From NCBI GenBank assembly GCA_964650525.1, contig CAZYUA010000003.1:117041-181040 (forward strand): a stretch of 64,000 nt of DNA. Direction: 5' to 3'. A program made the translations under genes and the position numbers. The notes beneath the pieces were generated by a model. That model was not told the origin of the DNA and did no database searches. It saw only the letters and a program-made list of their open reading frames with translations. Within the stretch, counting starts at the first letter, position 1. The number at the start of each line of letters is the position of its first letter. Source of the stretch: UBA1413 sp964650525. Lineage in GTDB: Bacteria > Bacteroidota > Bacteroidia > Bacteroidales > Prolixibacteraceae. Below, piece after piece: positions 8,359 through 17,952 of the stretch.

Positions 8359-8382
8359 AGGAAATCAAATTTAGAATTTCCT
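8359..8382. promoter_or_regulatory. Inverted repeat over a minus-strand -7 box in a divergent promoter region
   Basis: Perfect 7-bp arms AGGAAAT (8359-8365) and ATTTCCT (8376-8382) flank a 10-base spacer. On the minus strand the spacer contains TAAATTTG (8373-8366), which fits TAnnTTTG and would drive the NlpC/P60 gene. An operator function is inferred. Confidence 0.35.
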
Positions 8383-8422
8383 GAAAGATTTAGCATCTTT
8401 ATACCTCTTATTCTCTGAAAAC

Positions 8423-10507
8423 ATGAAAAATATCCGTCAAAAGATAGCCCGATATTCGCAAATCATATTCAGAGTCCTCCTTTTCATAGCCACAGCGCTG
8501 GTCCTTCATGCGATACTTCCCTCAGAACCTAAGTTTAAATTCGAATACCAGCTGGGGGCCCCCTGGAAACATAAGAACCTGGTGGCTCCCTTCGATTATG
8601 CCGTATTGAAGTCAGAGCCGGTGCTGGAATCAGAAAAAGCAGAACTGAAAAAGGGTTTTGCCCCTTACTTTTTTATGGACACTGCAGTTGCAGTTCAAAA
8701 GGCAGCAGAACTCAGGAGGGACCTGGAGAATATCATACCCGACGGCAATCCGGAAAAAGAGGCACTGATTGAAGAAACTGCCAGGGTATTGTTATCTCTG
8801 TATCAAACAGGAGTATTGGTTTCGTCTCCGCAATCGATGGAGATCACTAAAGACCACACGGAGATATCTGTAATCACAGGAACGATTGCAGAGAAGAAAG
8901 CTACCCAGACGCTTTTGTCGGAAAAAACAGCCTATAATCTTTTCAATCAGCAGATTACAGAGATTAAGGGCAGGTATTTGCTGGCAGCTGTCGGACTGGG
9001 TATGCTGGATCCTGCCCGGTACATAACGTCCAATCTCCGCTACGACGAACATAAAACTGCTGCGGCTCTCCAGCAACTGGAGGGAAGCTTGTCCACGGCC
9101 AGCGGTATGATCCAGGAAGGTGAACGGATCATTCTTGAGGGCGAGCTGGTGGATGATGGCCGGTTCCAGGCTCTGGAATCCTTGCGGCGCAGCTATGAAA
9201 AAAGAAGGGGCGAAGGAATCAACAGTCAGCTTATTGCAGCCGGCAAGATGTTGCTGATCCTTGTATTCCTGGCTCTTTTGTACACGTACCTGTTTACCTA
9301 TAAAAGATTCATCCTCAGGGACAGCCGCAAGCTTCTGTTTTTATTGTTTTTTCTCACCCTGGTGACCTTCCTGGCACTTATGATCCACTCGTTCGAAGGA
9401 TTACACATTTATATGTTTCCTCTGGCTATTCTGCCCGTGGTAATCAGAACCTTTTACGACTCGCGGACAGCCATCTTCACCCTGATTATCACTTCCCTGC
9501 TGATAGGATTCTATGCCCCCAACAACTATGAGTTTGTCCTGCTGGAAGTATCAGCGGGAATGGTTGCCGTATTCAGCCTGAACAAGATGCACCGGAGAGT
9601 TCATGTGGTGGTTGCTTCCCTACTGGTGGGGATTACCTACCTGGTAGTCTTTACGGCTGTCACCCTGGTTCAGGAGGGTACTCTGGGCACGTACAATTTT
9701 ATAATGCTTCAGTGGTTTGCCTGGAGCAGCCTTTTAATCCTGGTGGTCTATCCGTTGATTTACATATTCGAGAAATTGTTTGGCTTTGTATCTGATGTAA
9801 CACTTATCGAACTGGCCAACACCAACCAGCCGCTGTTGCGCAAGCTGGCCGAAGAGGCCCCCGGTACCCTTCAGCACTCCATGCAGATTGCCAACCTGGC
9901 CGAAGAAGTCATCCTGAAAATCGGGGGAAATCCTTTTCTGGTCAGGGCTGGAGCTCTCTACCATGATATCGGGAAAGTGTCTCAGCCCACCTATTTCATC
10001 GAGAACCAGGAAATCGGTATGAACCCCCACGACCGGATGAGCTATGTAAAAAGCGCGGAAATCATCATCGACCATGTAAAAAACGGCATCAAAACCGCCG
10101 CCAAATATAAACTCCCGGAGAGTATCGTTGAATTCATCGCCACACACCATGGCACTTCCAAAGCCAAATATTTCTTCCTCAAGCAACAGCAGGAAAACCC
10201 GGAAGCCTCCATCAACGAGAACGATTTTTCCTATCCTGGCCCCCTGCCCCATTCCAGGGAAGCCACTGTGGTCATGCTGATCGACGGCATCGAGGCTGCT
10301 TCACGCAGCATGAAAGAAAAAACCTACGATAACCTGCGATCGCTGATCGACACCATGATCGACCAAAAAATGAAGGACAGGCAACTCGACAACTCGGATC
10401 TTACTTTTGCAGACATCAAACGAATAAAGGAAATCGTCCTCCACAAATTGGTTAACATTTATCACATCAGGATTCAGTATCCCGAAGAGAAAAACAACAT
10501 CCATTGA
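8423..10507 (+). CDS. 7TM-HD family phosphohydrolase (PgpH-like)
   Basis: A 694-residue membrane protein: one N-terminal span (about residues 12-30), a large extracytoplasmic 7TMR-HDED domain (about 35-275), seven membrane spans (about 275-470), and a cytoplasmic HD domain (about 480-680). The metal-binding pair is His514-Asp515 in YHDIGKVSQPTYF, and further HD histidines are present (HSMQIAN, HHGTSKA). The Listeria relative PgpH hydrolyses the second messenger cyclic di-AMP, so the same reaction is likely here but not shown. It is followed by a convergent small lipoprotein gene after 5 bases. Confidence 0.9.
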   Translation: MKNIRQKIARYSQIIFRVLLFIATALVLHAILPSEPKFKFEYQLGAPWKHKNLVAPFDYAVLKSEPVLESEKAELKKGFAPYFFMDTAVAVQKAAELRRDLENIIPDGNPEKEALIEETARVLLSLYQTGVLVSSPQSMEITKDHTEISVITGTIAEKKATQTLLSEKTAYNLFNQQITEIKGRYLLAAVGLGMLDPARYITSNLRYDEHKTAAALQQLEGSLSTASGMIQEGERIILEGELVDDGRFQALESLRRSYEKRRGEGINSQLIAAGKMLLILVFLALLYTYLFTYKRFILRDSRKLLFLLFFLTLVTFLALMIHSFEGLHIYMFPLAILPVVIRTFYDSRTAIFTLIITSLLIGFYAPNNYEFVLLEVSAGMVAVFSLNKMHRRVHVVVASLLVGITYLVVFTAVTLVQEGTLGTYNFIMLQWFAWSSLLILVVYPLIYIFEKLFGFVSDVTLIELANTNQPLLRKLAEEAPGTLQHSMQIANLAEEVILKIGGNPFLVRAGALYHDIGKVSQPTYFIENQEIGMNPHDRMSYVKSAEIIIDHVKNGIKTAAKYKLPESIVEFIATHHGTSKAKYFFLKQQQENPEASINENDFSYPGPLPHSREATVVMLIDGIEAASRSMKEKTYDNLRSLIDTMIDQKMKDRQLDNSDLTFADIKRIKEIVLHKLVNIYHIRIQYPEEKNNIH

Positions 10508-10512
10508 CGGAC

Positions 10513-10929
10513 TTATTCCGCTTTGATGTATTGGATGGCTTCCCGCCTGAATTCAAGAACAGCCGATGAGGAGACGCCATTGCAGATAAAGAGCAGCTGG
10601 TCAGGACCCTCAAAGAGAACCGAAGGATCGGAAAGCACCGACTCGGGCCCCGGGATGACTGCCTTCAGAAGAACCGATTTATCCCTGATGACAGTAGCCA
10701 GAGGGATTTTTCTGTTCTGGAAAACCACCGACTCAAACAACATATCTCCTTTCAGCCTGGAAACCTCAATTTCAATATTGACGCCCCTTTCCCTGTCATT
10801 CACAAACCAGGAATAATGCCTGGCATCATCAACTCTGAAAGGAATCCTTCCTCCCGGCTTCAGAGCCTGGCACGAAGCCAAAACCAGAAAAGTCAAAACC
10901 GTGATACTGACCAATGAGCGATGTGACAT
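10513..10929 (-). CDS. Small lipoprotein of unknown function
   Basis: A 138-residue predicted lipoprotein: a 19-residue signal sequence ends in the lipobox VLASC (Cys20). The mature part looks like a compact beta-rich domain, and I recognise no family. It resembles the gliding-associated GldH group in size and lipoprotein nature, but the sequence does not let me call it that. It starts only about 105 bases from the S41 protease start and is divergent from it; a minus-strand -7 box TACTTTTG lies at 10979-10972. Confidence 0.7.
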   Translation of the reverse strand: MSHRSLVSITVLTFLVLASCQALKPGGRIPFRVDDARHYSWFVNDRERGVNIEIEVSRLKGDMLFESVVFQNRKIPLATVIRDKSVLLKAVIPGPESVLSDPSVLFEGPDQLLFICNGVSSSAVLEFRREAIQYIKAE

Positions 10930-11033
10930 ACCTTCCTATTCAAATAATCGTACCATTACAGGGTACCTGTTCAAAAGTAGTCTATTTTTATTGTATTTTT
11001 ACATCTGGTTTATTGTTCGAAAAATTCCATTCC

Positions 11034-12524
11034 ATGAAAACACTTTTTAAGCTTACCATAGGGGTGTTTGCGATACTGATTGCCGTCGCAGGCTGCAAAA
11101 AGGAGATTCCCGATCCTGTTGAAATCCCTGAGGCCAACGATGTCAACAAATTTATTTACAACGGCCTTGGTACCTATTATTATTGGGTCAGCCAAATTCC
11201 TGCCCTGACCAACCCGAAATACGAGGTCCGGGACAGCCTGAACGCTTTCCTGAACCAATACGAGGACCCCGAAGAGTTGTTCGAGGATTTACTGTACCAA
11301 CCCAATACGGTTGACAAGTGGTCCATCATTGTCGACGATTCCAAGGAAATCGATGACTGGCTCGCCGGTATCTCTGAAAGTATGGGTTTCGATATCAAGC
11401 TGTACCTGATCAGCAGTGGGAGCGAGGATCTGGTCGGGGTTATCCGGTATGTGTACAAAAATTCTCCGGCAGAAAAGGCCGGGTTGAAAAGAGGAGATTT
11501 CTTCACGCACATCAACAACCAGCATCTGACCATTTCCAATTATTCCACCCTTCTCTTCACCCAGAAGAGTTACGAAATGGGAATGGCATCCTATTCCGGT
11601 GCAGGTTTTAACCGAAACGGAAAAAACATTAACCTGACCGCGGTAATCCTCCAGGAGAACCCGATCCATCTCGACACCATTCTGAATGTCAACGGATTAA
11701 AGGTAGGATACCTGGTTTATAACAGTTTCAGTAATTCGTACGATTCATTGCTGAATACCAATTATGACATCGAGTTGAACAAGGTTTTCGGCCGTTTCAA
11801 AGACGAAGGCATAGGGAAACTGATCGTCGACTTTCGCTATAACAGCGGCGGGTATATATCATCGGCCGTCTATCTGGCAAGTATGATCTTCGGCACCAAT
11901 ACCCAGCAGATTTTTGCCAAAAGCCAGTACAATAGTGCCCTCGAGCAATACTACACCGAACGGTACGGTTCCTCCTATTTCAACATCCATTTCGAAAGTT
12001 CCATTGAGAAAACCGATAAAACACCGCAAACCCCTATCCAGTCGCTGGGGTTGAACGAAGTGTATATCATTACCTCCGGAGAAACGGCTTCGGCACCCGA
12101 ACTGGTGATCAACGGGCTGAAATCGTATATGACCGTAAAGCAGGTTGGACAGAATACCATGGGGAAGAATGTAGGATCATTTACCATCAGAGACTGGGAT
12201 GACAACGGGAATGTAAACCCCACCCACAAGTGGGCCATGCAGCCCATAGTGCTGAAGGTTGCCAACTCGCAGGGTTTTTCCGATTATTCCGCAGGGCTGG
12301 CACCGCTTATTTCAAAAACCGAAAGCCCGGTGTCGCTGCTGCCTCTGGGCAATCCCGAAGAGGTACTTCTCAAGGCTTGTCTTGACGACATCAGGGGGAT
12401 GAAAAGCGCACAGGTTGCCGGAAAAGAGATCCTCCGGCCATTCAAATCATCAAAAGACTTGTCGCCCTTCTCCGGGATGATGGTGCTCGACAAACTACCT
12501 TTCCCTCTCCACCAGGCTGATTGA
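11034..12524 (+). CDS. S41 family C-terminal-processing peptidase, lipoprotein
   Basis: A 496-residue protease. I chose the ATG at 11034 because it gives a clean lipoprotein signal (MKTLFKLTIGV ... VAGC) and the frame upstream to 10914 has no such feature. A PDZ-like domain lies at about residues 130-200 (SPAEKAGLKRGDFF). The S41 catalytic domain follows, with Ser353 (SGETASAPE) and Lys378 (MGKNVGS), a 25-residue spacing as in CtpA proteins. It would cleave peptides or tails in the periplasm or at the outer membrane. The substrate is unknown. Confidence 0.9.
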   Translation: MKTLFKLTIGVFAILIAVAGCKKEIPDPVEIPEANDVNKFIYNGLGTYYYWVSQIPALTNPKYEVRDSLNAFLNQYEDPEELFEDLLYQPNTVDKWSIIVDDSKEIDDWLAGISESMGFDIKLYLISSGSEDLVGVIRYVYKNSPAEKAGLKRGDFFTHINNQHLTISNYSTLLFTQKSYEMGMASYSGAGFNRNGKNINLTAVILQENPIHLDTILNVNGLKVGYLVYNSFSNSYDSLLNTNYDIELNKVFGRFKDEGIGKLIVDFRYNSGGYISSAVYLASMIFGTNTQQIFAKSQYNSALEQYYTERYGSSYFNIHFESSIEKTDKTPQTPIQSLGLNEVYIITSGETASAPELVINGLKSYMTVKQVGQNTMGKNVGSFTIRDWDDNGNVNPTHKWAMQPIVLKVANSQGFSDYSAGLAPLISKTESPVSLLPLGNPEEVLLKACLDDIRGMKSAQVAGKEILRPFKSSKDLSPFSGMMVLDKLPFPLHQAD

Positions 12525-12537
12525 ATTGAAACTCCCC

Positions 12538-12552
12538 CCGACTGAGTCGGGA
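12538..12552 (+). terminator. Weak palindromic hairpin after the S41 gene
   Basis: CCCGA and TCGGG pair around CTGAG, 14 bases after the S41 stop. No T-run follows directly (a T-run starts near 12575), so terminator function is doubtful. Confidence 0.25.
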
Positions 12553-12626
12553 GGAATCCGAATCCGTCAAGGACTTTTTTAGTGTCTTGTCCGCTTACCC
12601 CGTCCCGTTTGATTCGAGACCGGATT

Positions 12627-13112
12627 TCAAAGCCGGTTGTTCCTGATCATGGCAACGGCGAAAGCAGAGATTCCCTCTTCTCGGCCTGTAAAGCCCAACC
12701 CTTCCGTAGTGGTGGCTTTCACCGATACCTGGGTTTCACCGATTTGCATGACACCAGCCAGGATTTTTTCCATTTCGGGGATATAAGGCCTCAGCTTGGG
12801 CTGCTGGGCACACACGGTGGTGTCGATGTTCACGATTTCAAAATGATGATTGCGTAAAATCCGGCAGGTCTCCGCCAACAGGATTTTGGAGTCTATATTT
12901 TTGAATTCCGGGGAGTTATCCGGGAAGTTGGAACCTATATCGCCCAGCCTGGCCGCACCAAAAAGTGCATCACAAATGGCATGGATAAGCACATCGCCAT
13001 CAGAATGGGCAATGGTCCCCATAGGGTGGGTAATCTTCAGACCCCCGAGCCAGAGGGACTCCCCCGCTGCCAGCCGGTGGACATCATACCCGATCCCTGC
13101 CCTGCACTCCAT
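12627..13112 (-). CDS. ispF: 2-C-methyl-D-erythritol 2,4-cyclodiphosphate synthase
   Basis: A 161-residue IspF, which cyclises CDP-methylerythritol 2-phosphate in the MEP route to isoprenoids. The metal ligands lie in GYDVHRL and the conserved HSDGDVLIHAICDAL; the C-terminal motif KATTTEGLGFTGR is also present. Length matches the family. Its start shares one base with the porV stop (TAATG), so it is translated with the type IX genes, an order often kept in Bacteroidota. It shows that the organism uses the MEP pathway. Confidence 0.96.
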   Translation of the reverse strand: MECRAGIGYDVHRLAAGESLWLGGLKITHPMGTIAHSDGDVLIHAICDALFGAARLGDIGSNFPDNSPEFKNIDSKILLAETCRILRNHHFEIVNIDTTVCAQQPKLRPYIPEMEKILAGVMQIGETQVSVKATTTEGLGFTGREEGISAFAVAMIRNNRL

Positions 13113-14290
13113 TACCTGCGCTGCCTGCTGAATGCATCCACATCGAACGACAAAGTGAACCGGAGGGTATTTTCTAGGGGATGGTTCCTGACGATGGGAA
13201 TCAGGTAGGCAAAATCAAGGGAAAAGACATTCAGCCGGAACCCGGCACCCGCAGTCATGAATTTCCGGTTTCCCTTGTTTTCATGCTCATAAAAATAACC
13301 GCCCCGGAGAGAAAACTGTTTGTTGTACCAGTATTCAACCCCCGCCGAAAGGTTCACCTCCTGCAACTCTTCCTTGAATCCCCCCGGTGCATCGGTGAAG
13401 GAAGTGAAGATTCCCCCGATGACCGATTTGTCCGAGTTGATACCACCCGGATAAATCACATCACCGGTTTCATAGGTTGTGGAATCACGGGGTGGGGTCG
13501 GAACCAGCAGTTTGTTGACATCCGCTGCAAAGGTAAAGGAGTTGTAATCGTCGAGTTCCGTGGTGTAAGCTAACCCCAGCTTCATATTGGTAGGGATGAA
13601 ATCCTTGATCTCACCATCGGTATACGAAATCTTGGCTCCGATGTTCTGGATGTTAATACCTGCTGAAAACACATTGTCCTGGCGCCCGGCCTGGAATTCA
13701 TTCAAGTAATAAAAAGCCACGTCGGCTGCATAGGAGTTACCTGCACGCGACTCCACCCCGTTAATCAGCTGACCGCCGGTAAGGTCGGAACGTATGTACC
13801 TCACCACCACCGACCCAGACCAGTAATCGGACAGGAGCCGGGTGTAACCGAGGTCTACGGCAAATTCGTTGGGACTTTGCGTCTGGACGTAATCTCCCAG
13901 GTCATTGGTAAAGATGATATCTCCCAGCGAAAAGTAGCGCAGGGAGGCACTCATGGTCTGGAATTCATCCAATTTCTTGTACCCGGTAAGGTAGGCCAGG
14001 TTAATGTCGTTGACCAGGGCTCTCAGCCAGGGGGAATAGGAGAGCGAAAAACCCATATCGCTTTCCATAAAGGCATACTTGGCCGGATTCCAATGCTGGG
14101 AGTTCACGTCAGGAGAGGTTCCCACCCCGGCATCTCCCATCGCGGCTGCCCTCGAATCGGGTGCGATCGTCAGAAACGGCACTCCGGTGGTAATCACATT
14201 GGAACCACTCAGCGTTGCCTGACTAAGGGCATGCCCTGCCGAAAAAAGAATAATAACAACCGTAATCAGTAGTTTGTATGTATTGCCCAT
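13112..14290 (-). CDS. porV: PorV (LptO), type IX secretion outer-membrane protein
   Basis: An outer-membrane beta-barrel of the FadL-like PorV family, 392 residues from the ATG at 14290. I preferred this start (MGNTYKLLITVVII) over the ATG at 14314 because it begins a normal signal peptide, ending near HALSQA. Family motifs include GVPFLTIAPDSRAAAMGDAG and the Asn-rich SQHWNPAKYA. PorV carries folded substrates from the SprA translocon to the PorU sortase at the surface. It follows porU after about 100 bases and precedes ispF. Confidence 0.93.
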   Translation of the reverse strand: MGNTYKLLITVVIILFSAGHALSQATLSGSNVITTGVPFLTIAPDSRAAAMGDAGVGTSPDVNSQHWNPAKYAFMESDMGFSLSYSPWLRALVNDINLAYLTGYKKLDEFQTMSASLRYFSLGDIIFTNDLGDYVQTQSPNEFAVDLGYTRLLSDYWSGSVVVRYIRSDLTGGQLINGVESRAGNSYAADVAFYYLNEFQAGRQDNVFSAGINIQNIGAKISYTDGEIKDFIPTNMKLGLAYTTELDDYNSFTFAADVNKLLVPTPPRDSTTYETGDVIYPGGINSDKSVIGGIFTSFTDAPGGFKEELQEVNLSAGVEYWYNKQFSLRGGYFYEHENKGNRKFMTAGAGFRLNVFSLDFAYLIPIVRNHPLENTLRFTLSFDVDAFSRQRR

Positions 14291-14393
14291 AACTGTTCGC
14301 TTCAAAGCCTGCAAAGATAAAACTTTATTTATTTGATCCTGATAACTCTAACAGAACGGCCCTGCTCCCAAAAAAGTATGGAGAAAATGAGAT

Positions 14394-17300
14394 TTACCGG
14401 AGGATGACCATTCTTCCGGCTCCCGAGGCCAGCTGTCCCTGTCCGGAACGCAAAGTAATGCGGCTGAGGTAAATCCCGTTTCTGACCATAACTCCCCGCT
14501 CAACGGGGTTCCACCGCACGGGATTGGTCTGCTTACCATTCGAGGAAACAGTAGTCCGTAAAAGATCGATCCGGCTGCCATGAACGTCGAAAATCTCCAC
14601 CAGAGCATCGAAAACCCCGTCCGGCTGGTTGTGGAAGCAGAAAATATCCGTATATCCTGCTACCGGGTTCGGGTGGTTGCTGACACTTTCAATGATAAAC
14701 GCATCGGTAACGAAAAATTTCACTTCCACTTCCGTGGAGTTGTTGGCGACATCCCACGCTTTGAGCTTTAAAGAGTGTTCTCCCGGAGTAAGACTTCCCA
14801 CAGGATACTCAATGAATCCGCTCCTGTAATCATCCTTGGCTGCCTTGTAATATTCATTGAGTACCCGGATATCGGAATAATCATTATCGATAACCGCCGT
14901 GATGTCGTGACCGATACCGGTGCCGACGGTGTTAATGCCGTTCTCATCGGAGAGTTCAGCCAGCAAAAGGGGGTTACGGCTGGTCCTGGAACCGTTTTCG
15001 AAGGAAGCATCGTCGAGAAATACCTTAATTTCCGGTCCCCGGGTATCGGCCACCAGTGAACCAGCCGAACCACCGATAACAAAAGACTCGAAAGCCCCAT
15101 GGGCATCTTCTTCGCCGTTTTGCGCATAATAGAGAATCTTGCCCTCTCCAAAATTGTAGGAAATATCTTTCGGAATGACAAAACTGAGAGAGAACTCCCC
15201 TGCTGTGACCGTAGCCTCGCCCCGGTAAATGATGTTATTCTGCACCTTATACGAAAAGACAGGTTCTCCGCCGTTGCCCAGGGTTTGAAGGGTCTTCATC
15301 TTGTCGTAAACTACCGCAGTCAGTTTTCCGTTGAAATCCCGCAGGTGGTTTCCTGCAGGGTCGGTAATGAGCCCTGCGACTGTGACTTTGCTCAGGGCTT
15401 TCAGGGTATCCTTATAGCCTGTGGCATCTTTCTGGTTCACCTGCCGGGTAACCACCCGGTGTTTCGGGTACGACAAACGCAGGGCAGGGTCGGCCAGAAG
15501 GGTGAAATTCCTCTTATTCAGAGTATTCAGCGTATTGATTTTTGCCAGACGCATGATATCTCCCATTCTGTAATTCTGTCCGTCTGCGTCTTTCTCAAAC
15601 ACATACCTGTAGAAATTCCGGCTCAGAAGGTAATTGGAATAAGCATAGACCACCCGCGTTGTGGAGAAAAGGGCGATGCCTCCTCCGTTGGGATTGAACA
15701 GGATATATTCACCTGCAGAGGTCTCATTGGCGTCAAACCTGCTGAACTCGCAGGTGGCTGTCACAAAAATCGGCAGGTTATGGCGGTTGGTCCATGAATT
15801 AATGGTCGAAACATCGAGAACGCGCTCATCAGAGAGGAATCGTTCGTTGGCATGGCCAACGTAATTCAAGACCAGCACCCCTTTTTTAACCTGTTGGTTG
15901 ATGGCTTCCATCACCCCGGGATACCGTTCCCCACTGGGTGTCACCTGCTGGGGAAAAGCATCGAAATAGATCTTTTCGGTCTGAAATTCACGGTGGTTTT
16001 TGTTCACCAGATCGGCCAGCAACTCCGAATCCGACATGTGAAGATTCTGATCCTGGTCGTCTCCGATGAAACAGATATTGGTGCGCCAGATCCCCATGGA
16101 TTCTGCCGAATAGTACGTAAGGATTTTCTCAGCCACAATTCCCGCTTCGTAGGCCGAAGAGACCGGCAGCCTGCCGATGCCCAGATCCATTGTTCCGTTA
16201 TAGACCGACTCCCCGGGGTCGAGGATGACAAAATAATCGTCGGATACAAACGATGAGGTGGGAATCAAAGAATTATCAGACTGGTAGGTGGGGACAAACG
16301 CCTTGTTTACCCCTGTGATATTGCGGTTGTCAAAACTCCCGTCTCCGAAAAGCAGCACATACTTTATTTTGCGGTTCCGGTCGTAGAACATGCGGATAAA
16401 ATTCCGGATGGCAGTGGCATCGGGGATTCCCGAACCAAACTCGTTGTATATCTGCGTGGTGGTGAAGACCCCCACATCCAGTCCGTCGGTACCGGAATGA
16501 AAGTCGGCAACCCTTACTGCCTGCTGCAGAAAATCGGGATGCGAAATAACCACAAGATCGGGGACGTCGGCCGAGTGGAGATCCTGGTTGCTCACCTCCC
16601 CCACCAACACCGGTTCGGGGAAACTTCCGGAAAGCCGGAAGGCAACATATTCCCTTAATTCATCGGATGATCGCCTGAACAGGTATTGGGTACCCTGTTC
16701 CTGCCCCGCCACCGCCACTACCGATGCGGGATCGGTAATATCGAGCACCCTGATACCCGTGCCGTTCTCAAGTACAAATTGTGCCACATTTCCTGCCCCT
16801 ATGCTTTCCGCATCCCTGAAATAGAGCTCATCGCCGGTCATCCGCAGGTTTCGCCTCCAGTTGAGGATCATATAATCCAGCCATGCCGACGACAAAGCAT
16901 TGCCAGCCTGGTAGGTCATTTCAACTTCCACTGACGATTGCGTTAACGTCACCGGATACAACTTCTGCGTTTCGTCGGCATATAATGTGGTGGAATTATC
17001 TACATTTACAGGTGAGAAGGTGATGTCGGCCTGTCTCACCCGGTTGCAGGATATCCCTATGGAGGAAGCCAGAGAGGAGCGCCCGGCAAAGCCGATCAAA
17101 AGAGAGGCCGATTTTCCATCCACAGGGTTGGGACAATTGAGGATGATCTTCTTGTTGGAACCGGGGATAAACTTCTCCCCGAACCATTGCTGCCCTGAGT
17201 GGATGAGGTTGTACTGCTCAGTCTCGTGGCGGGAATAATCGTCAAATTGAGTCACCTGGTGGGTCGCAGGCTCCGCTGGCTGAGTTGCCGGCTCAGGATC

Positions 17301-17759
17301 CAGGGCCTGGTCTCCCTGCTGGCTCAAATAATAAAAACAATCGTTGCTGTACGGATTAACGGTGTGCTTAAACAGGCCGGAAACCGGATCGCGTGACCAT
17401 GACACAGTGCCTGTGCTGAAAAAAAAGAGGCAGTCTTTACCCGAACCGTCTTTGCCCCTCCAGCTCCGGTTTATCCGGAGATCATCTACCGGAGGATCAT
17501 TCAGCGACTCTGATTGCTTAAAACCGCCGCTGCCATACACGTTCACCAGCCCGGGAGCAGAAAACCCCCAGCTTTTCAGTTTATCGTACGATACCTTATA
17601 TATACCTTTTCCGGCGGTTTTCACTTTAACCCATTTTCCGGAGGATAGCACAGAACTGGCCTTCCAGGTATAGGCATTGACCGCATTACCAGATCTACTG
17701 GCTGCACTTCCGGTTACCAGAAACAGAAACACCAGACTTACGAATCGTACTATTTGCAT
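14394..17759 (-). CDS. porU: PorU, type IX secretion sortase (C25 peptidase)
   Basis: A 1121-residue gingipain-like cysteine peptidase that removes the C-terminal signal of type IX cargo and attaches the cargo to the surface. A signal peptide spans about residues 1-22. The C25 domain holds the catalytic pair His636 (YVGHANERF) and Cys670 (TATCEFSRFD), spaced as in Porphyromonas PorU. The C-terminal 90 residues (SNHPNPVAGYTDI ... GIYLSRI) look like a type-A sorting domain, as PorU itself carries. It is divergent from gldJ and upstream of porV. Confidence 0.94.
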   Translation of the reverse strand: MQIVRFVSLVFLFLVTGSAASRSGNAVNAYTWKASSVLSSGKWVKVKTAGKGIYKVSYDKLKSWGFSAPGLVNVYGSGGFKQSESLNDPPVDDLRINRSWRGKDGSGKDCLFFFSTGTVSWSRDPVSGLFKHTVNPYSNDCFYYLSQQGDQALDPEPATQPAEPATHQVTQFDDYSRHETEQYNLIHSGQQWFGEKFIPGSNKKIILNCPNPVDGKSASLLIGFAGRSSLASSIGISCNRVRQADITFSPVNVDNSTTLYADETQKLYPVTLTQSSVEVEMTYQAGNALSSAWLDYMILNWRRNLRMTGDELYFRDAESIGAGNVAQFVLENGTGIRVLDITDPASVVAVAGQEQGTQYLFRRSSDELREYVAFRLSGSFPEPVLVGEVSNQDLHSADVPDLVVISHPDFLQQAVRVADFHSGTDGLDVGVFTTTQIYNEFGSGIPDATAIRNFIRMFYDRNRKIKYVLLFGDGSFDNRNITGVNKAFVPTYQSDNSLIPTSSFVSDDYFVILDPGESVYNGTMDLGIGRLPVSSAYEAGIVAEKILTYYSAESMGIWRTNICFIGDDQDQNLHMSDSELLADLVNKNHREFQTEKIYFDAFPQQVTPSGERYPGVMEAINQQVKKGVLVLNYVGHANERFLSDERVLDVSTINSWTNRHNLPIFVTATCEFSRFDANETSAGEYILFNPNGGGIALFSTTRVVYAYSNYLLSRNFYRYVFEKDADGQNYRMGDIMRLAKINTLNTLNKRNFTLLADPALRLSYPKHRVVTRQVNQKDATGYKDTLKALSKVTVAGLITDPAGNHLRDFNGKLTAVVYDKMKTLQTLGNGGEPVFSYKVQNNIIYRGEATVTAGEFSLSFVIPKDISYNFGEGKILYYAQNGEEDAHGAFESFVIGGSAGSLVADTRGPEIKVFLDDASFENGSRTSRNPLLLAELSDENGINTVGTGIGHDITAVIDNDYSDIRVLNEYYKAAKDDYRSGFIEYPVGSLTPGEHSLKLKAWDVANNSTEVEVKFFVTDAFIIESVSNHPNPVAGYTDIFCFHNQPDGVFDALVEIFDVHGSRIDLLRTTVSSNGKQTNPVRWNPVERGVMVRNGIYLSRITLRSGQGQLASGAGRMVILR

Positions 17760-17858
17760 CGGGTGTAAATAAATAACAAACGAAGATGATATGCAAATAT
17801 TGCAGCTTTGATTTCCCGGGCCCGGACCGGAAACAGGTTTACCATACCGGGAAATTGA

Positions 17859-17921
17859 TAACTTTGCCCCGAAATATTGAAAAAGCTGTACAATATTGAT
17901 CGATTGATTTAGTTATATTTG
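17859..17921 (+). promoter_or_regulatory. gldJ promoter region with two -7 boxes and an inverted repeat
   Basis: Two exact TAnnTTTG matches precede gldJ: TAACTTTG at 17859-17866 and TATATTTG at 17914-17921. Between them lies a 7-bp inverted repeat, AATATTG (17873-17879) and CAATATT (17891-17897), with an 11-base spacer. The second -7 box is 32 bases from the start codon. Which box is used, and whether the repeat is an operator, is not known. Confidence 0.5.
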
Positions 17922-17952
17922 TGACACGAAAAATCAGGCATTTTAATGTACA

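Noticed and set aside
10513..10929. GldH assignment for the small lipoprotein
   Set aside because: Size and lipobox agree, but I cannot see GldH-specific residues, so no gene name was given.
12538..12552. GC-rich palindrome after the S41 gene as a firm terminator or operator
   Set aside because: The T-run is not adjacent and the stem is only about 5 bp; listed as a weak feature only.
15099..15797. A 232-codon plus-strand reading frame inside porU
   Set aside because: It is antisense to conserved porU sequence including the catalytic cysteine region; no recognisable protein.
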